From the NCBI RefSeq assembly GCF_007565055.1, contig NC_044558.1:79695444-79759443 (forward strand): a stretch of DNA of 64,000 bases, written 5' to 3'. Below the pieces are notes generated by a model, which made no database searches, was not told where the DNA came from, and worked only from the letters and a program-made list of their open reading frames with translations. Positions 55,113-63,689 of this stretch are shown piece after piece; within the stretch, counting starts at the first letter, position 1; each line of letters starts with the position of its first letter. A program made the position numbers and the translations under genes. This DNA is from Rhinopithecus roxellana (Eukaryota > Chordata > Mammalia > Primates > Cercopithecidae).

Positions 55113-55639
55113 AAGCAGTCCTCAACATTTTTGGCACCAGGGACTGGTTTTGTGAAAGGCAGTTTTCCACAGACTAGTGGCAGTGGGATGGTTTCAGGAT
55201 GATTCAAGCGCATTACATTTATCATGCACTTTATTTACATTACTATTACATTGCAATATACAGTTAAATAACTATACAACTCACCATAATGTAGAATGAG
55301 TAGGAGCCCTGAGCTTGTCTTCCTGCAACTAGATGGTTCCATCTGGGGGCGATGGGAGACAGTGACAGATCATCAGGCATTAGATTCTCATAAGGAGCAC
55401 ACAACTTTGATCCCTCGCATGTGCAGTTCACAATAGGGTTGGCACTCCCGTGAGGATCTAATGCCACCGCTGATCTGACAGGAGGTGGAGCTCAGGCAGT
55501 ATTGTGAGCAATGGGGAGTGGCTGTAAATCCAAATGAAGCTTCGCTCACTTGCCCAACTCCCACCTACTGCTGTGCGGCCTGACTTCTAACAGACCATGA
55601 ACCAGTACTGGTCTGTGGCCCAGGGACTGGGGACCCCTG
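55113..55639. mobile_element. Complete nonautonomous hAT DNA transposon
   Basis: 527 bp with terminal inverted repeats AAGCAGTCCTCAAC (left) and GGGGACCCCTG (right, read inverted CAGGGGTCCCC), and an 8-bp target duplication TACTAGAC/TACTACAC with one mismatch. Inner GGCACCAGGGACTGGTTTTG, CAACTAGATGGTTCCATCTG and CAGGAGGTGGAGCTCAGG match a common hAT MITE that I recall without a sure name. The internal 67-codon frame is not a transposase. Confidence 0.85.
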
Positions 55640-55647
55640 TACTACAC

Positions 55648-55985
55648 ATTTTATTTTAACTTAAAATATAAGATACACTCATTAGCCCATCAGGTGTTGT
55701 AGTAATGCTTGTATTGCTCCATGTCACATGTATCCCCTCAGCCCAACTTATTTCTGCATAGCGTCTCACTTCAAGTCCACCATTGATAACCGTATCTGTA
55801 CACAGGCATAGCTAGAGGGACAGGGAAATTATTGCCTCCAGGGTGAGGACTCAGACAAATGTGGATAAGCTACAACAGACAATTTCTCCAATCTTCCTGT
55901 CCTTGACTGAGACAATTCTGAGGTATAGTCTATATAGTCACTTAGACCCCAGCATGACTAATTCCCGATTGACCACAAGGGTTTT
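55648..55985. other. Unclassified
   Basis: Nothing recognised between a hAT element and an MLT1 relic. Confidence 0.35.
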
Positions 55986-55989
55986 GAGA

Positions 55990-56420
55990 GATTGCAAAAA
56001 TTAAAAGGTCACAATAGTTTGCTTTTCTTCTCCTTAAGAGATGTAGTTACTTTCCAAACCCTTTGAGTCCAGCTGATCTAATAATTTGCTATGGCCAACA
56101 GAATGTGGAACTCATATCTTTATATGAGTTTTAAGCCACCACTTCATGAACTTCTGCAACTTTTGCAATTGCACTCTTTGGAGTCCTACCAGTTCCATGT
56201 GAATAAACCCAAGCTAGGCTAATAGATAAGAACAGTCACATGCCCTACATGTCTTTGTCCACTGCCAATAATCACCCGAGTGACAGGCACAGAGCTACCC
56301 AGGACTAGCACACGCCCATCAGTCCAACAGATTCACCTCTGACATATGAGTAGCTCATCCAAGACTCAACCAAAGTTGCTGACCCACAAAACCTTGAGAT
56401 AAAAAATCATTGCTTCAGGT
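55990..56420 (+). mobile_element. MLT1-type LTR relic, old
   Basis: GCTATGGCCAACAGAATGTG, TGACATATGAGTAGCTCATC, AAGACTCAACCAAAGTTGCT, GACCCACAAAACCTTGAGAT and AAAAAATCATTGCTTCAGG follow an old MLT1-type LTR in sense. Confidence 0.55.
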
Positions 56421-56731
56421 TTCTATTGTGGGAGAAGTTCCATAGAACACGCTCACTGACACAGTGGTATTTAGCAGATTAATACACCCCTTATTCACTT
56501 TTCTCCCATCCTTGTCTCAGCTTTCCTACTCCCTGACCTCAGTTTCCTGGAATTACTTTCTAATAAGCTACATTATCCCAAACTCTTTCCCAGGCTCTGA
56601 TTTCAGAGGAACCTAAACTAAGACAAGGAATAAGAACTTTTCTCTAGTTTTCATTTTGCAGACTGAAGCTCTGCATCATCTTTATGTAAACCACTCCCAT
56701 CATGTTATCACGTACTATAATGTCCATCTTT
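56421..56731. other. Unclassified
   Basis: AACCTAAACTAAGACAAGG near 56610 looks like the end of another MaLR LTR, but the rest is too decayed to call. Confidence 0.35.
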
Positions 56732-56740
56732 AATTTTCTT

Positions 56741-57040
56741 TTTTTCTGAGACAGAATCTCACTCTGTCACCCAGACTGGAATTCAGTGTGGGGATCATGG
56801 CTCACTGTAGCCTCAACCTCCTGGGCCCAAGCAATCCCCCCAACTCAGCCTCCTAAGTAGCCGGAACTACACGCACACGCCATGTATGTATATATATGCT
56901 TGTTTGTTTGTTGTTTTGTTTTTAGAGACAGGGTCTCACTATCTTGACCGGGCTGGTCTCAAACTCTGAGACTGAAGCAATCATCCCTCCTTGGCCTCCA
57001 AAAGTGCTGGACTTACAGGTGTGAGCCACTGCACCCAGCC
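56741..57040 (-). mobile_element. AluJ-type SINE with a rebuilt linker
   Basis: TTTTTCTGAGACAGAATCTC at the left, CCTCAACCTCCTGGGCCCAA (J-type), right end CTGCACCCAGCC. The middle linker has become ATGTATGTATATATATGC then TTGTTTGTTTGTTG. Target duplication AATTTTCTT at 56732 and 57041. Confidence 0.9.
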
Positions 57041-57151
57041 AATTTTCTTATCATGAAGGAACAATATAAAGTACCTGGAAAGCAATCTGTGTAAATAAGC
57101 CTCAATTTTTAAAATTTTATCTAATCTTTAGAATATCTTGTTCATACCTAA
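57041..57151. other. Unclassified short spacer
   Basis: AT-rich, nothing recognised. Confidence 0.35.
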
Positions 57152-57686
57152 TACGGCAGGCAGCCTCTAAGATGTTGACCCACTGACATGTTTTGGAATT
57201 TCACACCATTATGTAATCCTTTCCCTTTGAGTATAGGCAGGACCCCTGAATGGCTTCTAACTGACAGGATTTAGCGTAAGTGATAGAATGCCATTTGTCT
57301 GATGAAACTGCCTAAGCTATGACTGTCGTCTTCTTGCTGACTCTGTTACCTTTTTGGTTTGCACAAGGTGATGTAGCAAGTGACCATGCTGGAGAGGCTT
57401 ACATGTCAGGAGACTGGAGAGTAGACTTCAGCCCAGAGCCTGAAAGGAACTGAATTCTGCCAGCAATCACATGAGCTTGGAAGCTGATCTTTCCCTGATC
57501 ACACCTTCCCATGAGATCTCAGCCTTGGCTGGCACTTTGATTGCAGCCCTGTGAGAGACCCTAATACAGAGGACCAAGATAAGCTATGCCCAGACTCCTG
57601 ACCGAATCTGTGAGATTATAAATATGTGTTGTTTTAACCGCCCTCATCTGTGGTAATGTGCTATGCAGCAATCTGTAAGTGATACA
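57152..57686 (+). mobile_element. MLT1D-type LTR
   Basis: GGCAGGCAGCCTCTAAGATG, TTTGAGTATAGGCAGGACCC, GAACTGAATTCTGCCAGCAA, CATGAGCTTGGAAGCTGATC, TGATTGCAGCCCTGTGAGA and TGTGTTGTTTTAACCG follow MLT1D in full order, sense. Nearly complete. Confidence 0.85.
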
Positions 57687-57776
57687 CTAAGTATGAAAGT
57701 ACTTTTAAAGGAACTCACATAAAGATCTCCAATTCATTTAACTTAGTTTTCAGGGAAATAAGCCCTTCTTTCATTG

Positions 57777-58058
57777 GTTTGTTTGGTTTGGTTTGGTTTT
57801 TGAGACAAAGTCTTACCCTGTTGCCCAGGCTGGAGTACACTGGCGCAATCTCGGCTGACTGCAACCTCCGCCTCCAGGGTTCAAGCAATTCTCCTGCCTC
57901 AGCTTCCTGAATAGGTGGGATTACTGGCGCGCACCACCACACCTGGCTAATTTTTGTATGTTTTGTAGAGATGGGGTTTCGCATGATGGCCAGGCTGGTC
58001 TCAAACTCGTGGCCTCAAGTGATCCACCCACCTTGGCCTCCTGAAGTGCTGGGATTAC
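57777..58058 (-). mobile_element. Alu SINE, 5' truncated
   Basis: GTTTGTTTGGTTTGGTTTGG tail, then GAGACAAAGTCTTACCCTG; right end stops at GTGCTGGGATTAC, so about 25 bases of the Alu 5' end are missing. Perfect 10-bp target duplication TCTTTCATTG at 57767-57776 and 58059-58068 shows the truncation happened at insertion. The tail has become a TTTGG repeat. Confidence 0.93.
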
Positions 58059-58068
58059 TCTTTCATTG

Positions 58069-58147
58069 TTTTATGTCAGTTGTGCTAAAGTATAGCTCAC
58101 AGGCAATAGAATTCATCCATTTTAAATTTACCATTAGAAGTGTTTTC
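58069..58147 (-). mobile_element. L1M LINE 3' UTR, antisense, first piece
   Basis: GCTAAAGTATAGCTCACAGG, CAATAGAATTCATCCATTTT and AAATTTACC match the antisense 3' end of a medium-age L1. Split by the AluY at 58148. Confidence 0.65.
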
Positions 58148-58449
58148 GGCCGGGCGCGGTGGCTCAAGCCTGTAATCCCAGCACTTTGGGAGGCCAAGAC
58201 GGGCGGATCATGAGGTCAGGAGATCGAGACCATCCTGGCTAACACGGTGAAGCCCCGTCTCTACTAAAAAATACAAAAAACTAGCCGGGCGAGGTGGCGG
58301 GCGCCTGTAGTCCCAGCTACTCAGGAGGCTGAGGCAGGAGAATGGCGTAAACCCGGGAGGCAGAGCTTGCAGTGAGCTGAGATCCGGCCACTGCACTCCA
58401 GCCTGGGTGACAGAGCGAGACTCCGTCTCAAAAAAAAAAAAAAAAAAAA
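58148..58449 (+). mobile_element. Young AluY (AluYRa-like, Old World monkey type)
   Basis: Full-length: GGCCGGGCGCGGTGGCTCAA to a pure tail of about 21 A. Target duplication AGAAGTGTTTT on both sides, perfect. Variants GGCTCAAGCC, AAGACGGGCGG, AAAAAACTAGCCGGGCGAGG, GGCGTAAACC and GAGATCCGGCCACTGC are those I know from macaque AluYRa; human AluY reads GGCTCACGCC, GAGGCGGGCGG, ATTAGCCGGGCGTGG, GGCGTGAACC and GAGATCGCGCCACTGC. Very few other changes, so a recent insertion. Confidence 0.93.
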
Positions 58450-58450
58450 A

Positions 58451-58640
58451 GAAGTGTTTTGACAAATGTACATGGTCATGTGACTATCATCACAGTTGGC
58501 AAAGCTTCTTAACAGTTGTATTGAGGTACAATTTATATACCAAAATATCCACTCCGTTGAAGTGTATAACTAAATGATTTTTAACAAATTTCTAGCTTCC
58601 CTCCTTTTTATACTCCTTTTCCATCGTTCAATATAACATT
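58451..58640 (-). mobile_element. L1M LINE 3' UTR, antisense, remaining pieces
   Basis: After the Alu, TGTTTTGACAAATGTACATG continues the first copy. A second copy of the 3' end starts at about 58512: CAGTTGTATTGAGGTACAAT, TATATACCAAAATATCCACT and GAAGTGTATAACTAAATGA. Two L1 3' ends thus lie in tandem. Confidence 0.65.
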
Positions 58641-58664
58641 TAAGTATATTAAAAATATAGAAGT

Positions 58665-58950
58665 GATGTTAGGGAAAAGGGCAAAGTAGGAAGCACCAGG
58701 AATCTGTCTCTCCACCAAGAAAACAAATGTGTTCACCAAACCTGTCTGATGTGATCATTTTGAAACATTAGAGTCTATTCTAAAGATTGCACCTTCCAGG
58801 AGAAGACTTGAAAAGTGAATTGTGGTTCTTCCTACTTCAAAGTTCCAGACCTGCCCCAGTTCAAGCTGCATCACTGATGACCACATCCCTCACATGACAC
58901 CGGGAACCAGATTCCCTCCAACGTCTGCCAGGGCGTCCTTGCCCGGGGGC
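58665..58950 (+). mobile_element. L1M LINE 5' end fragment
   Basis: GAAGCACCAGGAATCTGTCT, GTTCCAGACCTGCCCCAG, AAGCTGCATCACTGATGACC, ACATGACACCGGGAACC and CCCTCCAACGTCTGCC match the 5' UTR of old L1M elements. Only the first few hundred bases remain; a hAT MITE follows directly. Confidence 0.6.
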
Positions 58951-59290
58951 TACCAACGTATGGCCTCCAGACCAAGAATGTCAGCACCACCTGGGAACAT
59001 GTTACAATTGCAAATTCCCAGGCTTCAGCCCAGCAACTCTGAGGTGGGGACAATACTCCAAGTCCACATAATACAACTTTGCTACACGTTAGCATTAACT
59101 GGGAAGACTTTAATCCCCTGTCCCCCAGTGCCCACGTCATGCCAAGTGCCAATTAAAGCACCTGTTTGGGGTGGAACAAGATAGCATTAATTTGTAAGGA
59201 TCCTCAGGTGTGCAGAAGGATGGGGCCAACTGATCTGTGATTTCCAAGCCCTGCAGGTGATGCTCATGATGCTGAAGTGTGAGCCCTTGG
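58951..59290 (+). mobile_element. hAT-Charlie MITE (MER20/MER5-type), probably two pieces
   Basis: CAGCACCACCTGGGAACATG, TTACAATTGCAAATTCCCAG, CAACTCTGAGGTGGGGAC and later GTGATTTCCAAGCCCTGCAG, GTGATGCTCATGATGC with an inner GTTAGCATTAACTGGG. May be two adjacent elements. Confidence 0.6.
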
Positions 59291-59443
59291 CCTCAGTCTT
59301 CCCACCTGTGGATGAGGGATTAGAACAGCCTCTTCTTCCTCATCCACTACGGCACAACCAGATTCCTGAAATGCAAAAGGGGGAAAGGCAAGTAACATAC
59401 AAATGAAAAGGGCTCAAAACATACTGATTCCCAGAAGCCAGGC
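59291..59443. other. Unclassified spacer
   Basis: Nothing recognised. Confidence 0.35.
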
Positions 59444-59745
59444 TTTTTTTTTTTTTTTTTTTTGAGACGGAGTCTCACTCTGTCGCCAGACTGGAGTGCA
59501 GTGGTGAGATCTTGGCTCACTGCAACCTCCACCTCCCGGGTTCAAGCAATTCTCTTGCCTCAGCCTCCCAAGTAGCTGGGACTACAGGCATGCACCACCA
59601 TGCCCAGCTAATTTTTTGTACTTTTAGTGAAGATGGGGTTTCACCATGTTGGCCAGGATGGTCTCGATCTCCTGACCCTGTGATCCACCCACCTTGGCCT
59701 CCCAAAGTACTGGGATTACAGCCATGAGCCACTGCACCTGGCTGC
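59444..59745 (-). mobile_element. Alu SINE (S type), full length
   Basis: T-tail of about 20, GAGACGGAGTCTCACTCTG; right end GCACCTGGCTG. Short target duplication AGCCAGGC at 59436 and 59746. Confidence 0.93.
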
Positions 59746-59829
59746 AGCCAGGCATTTTTTAAACCAACCACAGGAAGCCATTTGGGAGCCAGCAGGGCTG
59801 TCTGATGGATAATTTAAAGAATGTGTGTC

Positions 59830-60105
59830 TCAACTCTCTCATCCACAGGAGATTGTGGATCATCCCCGGAGATTATAAGAATCACTCTCCATCTTCATGA
59901 ATGTGGATCTCAGTAAGTGGGGAGGTGTTGTTTAATGGGCAGGGAGTTTTAGTACGGGATAATGAAAAAGTTCTAGAGCTAGATGATTGATGATGGTTAC
60001 AGAACATTGTGAATATTCTCAATGCCGCTGAACTTTACACTTAAAAATGGTTAAAATGGTTAACTCTGGGTTTTGCATATTTTATCACAATAGACAAAGA
60101 AAACC
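59830..60105 (+). mobile_element. L1M LINE 3' UTR end
   Basis: GGGATAATGAAAAAGTTCTA, GAGCTAGATGATTGATGATG, GAATATTCTCAATGCCGCTG, CACTTAAAAATGGTTAAAAT and TTTTGCATATTTTATCACAA: a medium-age L1 3' end. Confidence 0.8.
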
Positions 60106-60180
60106 AGGGACACACACACATGAGGACAAATACAACTGGGTAAATCTGTATGTATATTATTGTTTTAAGTTTCTATTATG
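60106..60180. other. Spacer with left target duplication of L1PA
   Basis: CA patch at 60109, then CAAATACAACTGGGTAAATC, repeated at 60768, and TTTTAAGTTTCTATTATG (60163-60180), the left copy of the L1PA target duplication. Confidence 0.8.
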
Positions 60181-60694
60181 AATCTTACTGGGTATATACC
60201 CAAAGTATTATAAACCATTCTACTACAAAGACACATGCACATGTATGTTTATTGTGGCACTGTTCACAATAGCAAAGACTTGGAACCAACCCAAATGCCC
60301 ATTAATGATAGACTGGATAAAGAAAACATGGCACATATATACCATGGAATACTATGCAGCCATAAAAAAGGAGTTCATGTCCTTTGCAAGGACGGATGAA
60401 GCTGGAAACCATCACTCTCAGCAAACTAACACAAGAACGGAAAACCAAACACTTCATGTTCTCACTTATAAGTGAGAGTTGAACAATGAGAACAAATTGA
60501 CACAGGGAGGGGAACATCACACACACCAGGGCCTGTCAGCGGGTGGGGGCTCGGAGAGGGATAGCATTAGATGTAATGTAGATGAGGGGTTCATGGCTGC
60601 AGAAAACCACCATGGCACGTGTATACCTATGTAACAAACCTGCACGTTCTGCACATGTATCCCAGAACTTAAAGTGTAATTTAAAAAAAATTTT
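60181..60694 (+). mobile_element. L1PA-type LINE, 5' truncated 3' end
   Basis: AATCTTACTGGGTATATACC, CACAATAGCAAAGACTTGGA, ATACTATGCAGCCATAAAAA, TTGCAAGGACGGATGAAGCT, AGGGGAACATCACACACACC, GGGGTTCATGGCTGCAGAAA and CCTGCACGTTCTGCACATGT: the last 500 bases of a primate L1 (end of ORF2 and 3' UTR). Perfect 18-base flank match TTTTAAGTTTCTATTATG at 60163 and 60695. Tail is only eight A followed by T. Severely truncated and not able to move. Confidence 0.95.
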
Positions 60695-60765
60695 TTTTAA
60701 GTTTCTATTATGTATAGAGTATAGGCAGGACCTGTGAGTGGCTTCTAACCAGCTATATATATGAG

Positions 60766-61000
60766 TACAAATAAAACTGGGTAAATCTGTATACATACAG
60801 GTTTATGCTTTATGTCAGCTTTACTAAAGTATAGCTCGCAGGTAGTTAAAAAAAAAAACAACAACAACTTTATTTGCCCATAGCCCTTTTGCATGTCAGG
60901 CATCTGGTTGTACCCTAGTGGGTGAAGAAGGAGAGTCTGTTCCAATCCCCTATCCATATGTAAATCTATTTACATACACAGTCACCCAGTTTTATTTGTA
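60766..61000. repeat. Inverted repeat pair with local direct repeat
   Basis: TACAAATAAAACTGGGT (60766-60782) is the exact reverse complement of ACCCAGTTTTATTTGTA (60984-61000). The same sequence, with one change, also stands directly at 60127. Between lies CTAAAGTATAGCTCGCAGG (60823), close to 58086, and GAGTATAGGCAGGACCTGTG (60718), close to the MLT1D at 57230. Confidence 0.7.
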
Positions 61001-61221
61001 TTCAAACATACACACAGAACTAAAACAGATCTATCCTAGGCAGAGAAATTAATTTACTTGGAAGTGAATAGGGCAAACTGGGGCAGATAAAAATGAAAGT
61101 GAGGTGATCAATGAGGAGATCATCAGAAAGCCCAGTTCCAGAAAATGATTCATGTCACAAAAAGAAAGGAAGCAACTGACCCCAGAAAGATTAGGGAGTT
61201 AATTCAAAGGATAAAATAAGG

Positions 61222-61516
61222 GGCCAGGAGTGTTGGCTCACGGCTGTAATCCCAGCACTTTGGGAGGCCGAGGTAGGCAGATCACTTGAGGTCAGGGGTA
61301 TGAGACCAGCCTGGCCAACATGGTGAAACCTGGTCTCTACTAAAAATACAAAAAATGAGCCAGGCATGGTCACACATGCCTGTAATCCCGGCTACTCAGG
61401 AGGCTGAGGCAGGAGAATCACTTGAACCCAGGAGGCAGAGGTTGCAGTCAGCCAAGATCACACCACTGCACTCCAACCTGGACAACAGAGCGAGACCCTG
61501 TCTCAAAATAAAAAAA
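61222..61516 (+). mobile_element. Alu SINE (S type), full length
   Basis: GGCCAGGAGTGTTGGCTCAC at the left, A-tail AAAATAAAAAAAA. Target duplication AGGATAAAATAAGG (61208) and AAGATAAGATAAGG (61517), diverged. Confidence 0.93.
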
Positions 61517-61530
61517 AAGATAAGATAAGG

Positions 61531-62203
61531 GACCAGATATGGGTTCAAGAAAGCCAGTGATATTACAAATGACTGTGTCATGCCCTCACGTGTTAAAACG
61601 TGTTGTGAATAGAAGAGATATGATCTGATACCTGGAACACATGCACCCCAGGTATAGAAGAGAGTATGAGACATACAGATTATACCAGAATCTGGAGACT
61701 GTTTGTACAGACCAAACAATCCCCTGAGCATGAAATGGGCACGGGAGAAACAGAAGACTCCAAAAGATATATATGACCTAAAATAACCTAAAAGTTTACA
61801 TTGGGATGGGAGAAAGCAATGTGAGTACTTTTTTAAAAGTGAGTACATTGGAATCTGTTTTAAAAAGTAATCTGGATAAGAATGCCAACGCAGAGTAAAA
61901 TGATCTCAGTATGGAGAAGGAAAAACTGAATCGATTATGGGCTTTATTCTTTATTACAAAGGTATTGCACAAAATAACACATATTTTTCCTGCACAGGCT
62001 TTCAGCTAAATGTGCAGAAGAAGTCTTGGTTGGATTTATGATTGATCATCGGTCCACACGTAGCCCTCTCCCTCTCTAAGTTCTTTGTAACAGAGAACAC
62101 AATCTAAAAATGCTGAGAAAATGAAAAATAAAGGCTTAATTTGGTATTTTAGGCTTTAATTAGGCTCAAATTTATCACTATTTTATTAAATGGAAAAGAA
62201 ATC
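61531..62203. other. Unique DNA, nothing recognised
   Basis: AT-rich unique sequence leading into copy 2 of the paired element. A 150-codon antisense frame (61396-61848) starts in unique DNA and ends in Alu, without protein features. Confidence 0.4.
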
Positions 62204-62502
62204 TTCAGCTCCTGCTGACAATTGGCTCAATCATGTCGGCTTCTATTTTATCCCATGATGAATAGCAATTAATTGCACATCAATAGTTCTTATGCTTTGA
62301 ACTAAATCAAGATGTAGGAACATGCTTACGTATAGACAAGTAATGCCAATATGAATAATCAACTAGAAAAAAATGGGTTAAAATTCCTTTGGTTTGCACA
62401 GGACTGATGGTTGATTGGAGCCTTGTTATGCAAATAATGTTCACCACCGAGAGATGAAAGATAAGAATAAAAAACTGCACTACCAAATGAGGTGGATATT
62501 CC
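62204..62502 (+). other. Paired AT-rich element, copy 2
   Basis: Matches 24351-24670 in the same orientation: TTCAGCTCCTGC, ATGCTTTGAACTAAA (62291), AACATG, AAAATTCCTTTGG, TTGATTGGAGCCTTGT and ATGCAAAT (62428), then AGATAAGAATAAAAA and CCAAATGAGGTGG. ATTGG and ATGCAAAT are 9 bases apart as in copy 1. A roughly 12-base gap near 62285 is the main difference. Contains several TAAT and CAATTAATTG motifs. Non-coding. Same two explanations as for copy 1. Confidence 0.65.
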
Positions 62503-62619
62503 CTATTTGATTTATTTTTTATGTACCTTTCCAGTTTCTTTTCTTACTATTATCCTATTTCTCAGGCTAAAATTATTTTTTATTCATTGAACAGTTTTGG
62601 AGTAAGTTCTAAAATGAAG
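62503..62619. other. Unclassified spacer
   Basis: AT-rich; homology to the first copy is lost here. Confidence 0.35.
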
Positions 62620-63080
62620 GCCCAATATTATGTGCTCCCTTGACATCTGGAGGAATCAGGAGAAACTCAAATTGATTAAGCCCAAGTTCCACTACCCACC
62701 TGCTCTCACAGATAAGATCCCCTGGCCCCAAAACCCTCCTTATCAAACAGACCAGGCACAGCTTTGGTCCTGAGTAGCAGCCTTTAGGTTTTTGCCAACC
62801 AGTGGGATTATTCCAACAAGCCAATCATATCTTCCTGTGAGAATGAAGGTCACCCTGGCCTCTTTATACTACAAAACCTGCCTCCCACCGCCCCTGCTTG
62901 AGGGGCTGCATCATTTTTCTTATGTAAAATATCCACAGGAAGTGTCAGCCACTGATGAGTGCGACCCACAGTGGCCTCCAGGGTGTCCTGTGTCCTTCTC
63001 CCCTGGGTTGAGTAGACATGATTAATAAATCTCATTTGTCCAGTGCCGGGAGTTGTGTGTTTGGTTATCCTCCTCACATT
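62620..63080 (+). mobile_element. LTR-like block, family unknown
   Basis: It has the layout of an LTR: AAGCCAATCATATC (CCAAT box) at about 62818, CTCTTTATACTACAAA (TATA-like) at about 62861, and TTAATAAATCTC (poly(A) signal) at about 63020, with GTGTTTGGTTATCC after it. I do not recognise the family. Could also be chance in unique DNA. Confidence 0.35.
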
Positions 63081-63283
63081 AGGGCAGCAATTCTTCCCTC
63101 ACCAATGAGGTGAATAGGAGTTGATTAAAGCAACAGTCTGTGAAGCTGCAAGAATGCCCCATTCTCTTGTGTGAGGAGTAATCACATAACCCAAGGCAGA
63201 CCAATGAGAAATCCTTTGTGCTTAGAGGAACAAAGAACCGAAAAATGGTTCAAGTTCTGTATCATACAATAAAGTTTTGCTTT
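63081..63283. other. Unclassified spacer
   Basis: Nothing recognised. Confidence 0.35.
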
Positions 63284-63292
63284 CTATATACC

Positions 63293-63594
63293 TTTTTTTT
63301 TTTTTTTTTTTTGAGATGGAGTCTCAATGTGTCACCCAGGCTGGAGTGCAGTGGTATGATCTCGGCTCCCTGCAACCTCTGCCTCCCAGGTTCAAGCGAT
63401 TCTCCCACCTCAGCCTCTCGAGTAGCTGGAAGTACAGGTACCTGCCACCACACCTGGCTAATTTTTGTATTTGTAGTAAAGATGGGGTTTCACCATGTTG
63501 GCCAGGCTGATCTCTAACTCCCGACCTCAAGCGATTTCCCCACCTCGGCCTCCCTAAATACTGGGATTACAGGCATGAGCCATGGTGCCTGGCC
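63293..63594 (-). mobile_element. Alu SINE (S type), full length
   Basis: T-tail of about 20, GAGATGGAGTCTCAATGTG; right end GGTGCCTGGCC. Flanks CTATATACCTTTT and CTATATACTTTT look like the target duplication. Confidence 0.93.
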
Positions 63595-63599
63595 TATAT

Positions 63600-63685
63600 A
63601 CTTTTATGCTAAGAGACTGATGATGAGGTTCCAACTTCCTATCTTCCTGAGCGTCTAGGGTCTGCCCATTCCTAAGCTGGAATCT
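63600..63685. other. Unclassified spacer
   Basis: Nothing recognised. Confidence 0.35.
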
Positions 63686-63689
63686 CTAT

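Noticed and set aside
58148..58449. Human AluYa5/Yb8 insertion
   Set aside because: It lacks the Ya5 and Yb8 changes that I know and has AluYRa-type variants instead.
61396..61848. 150-codon antisense frame
   Set aside because: About a third of it is Alu; the remainder has no recognisable domain.
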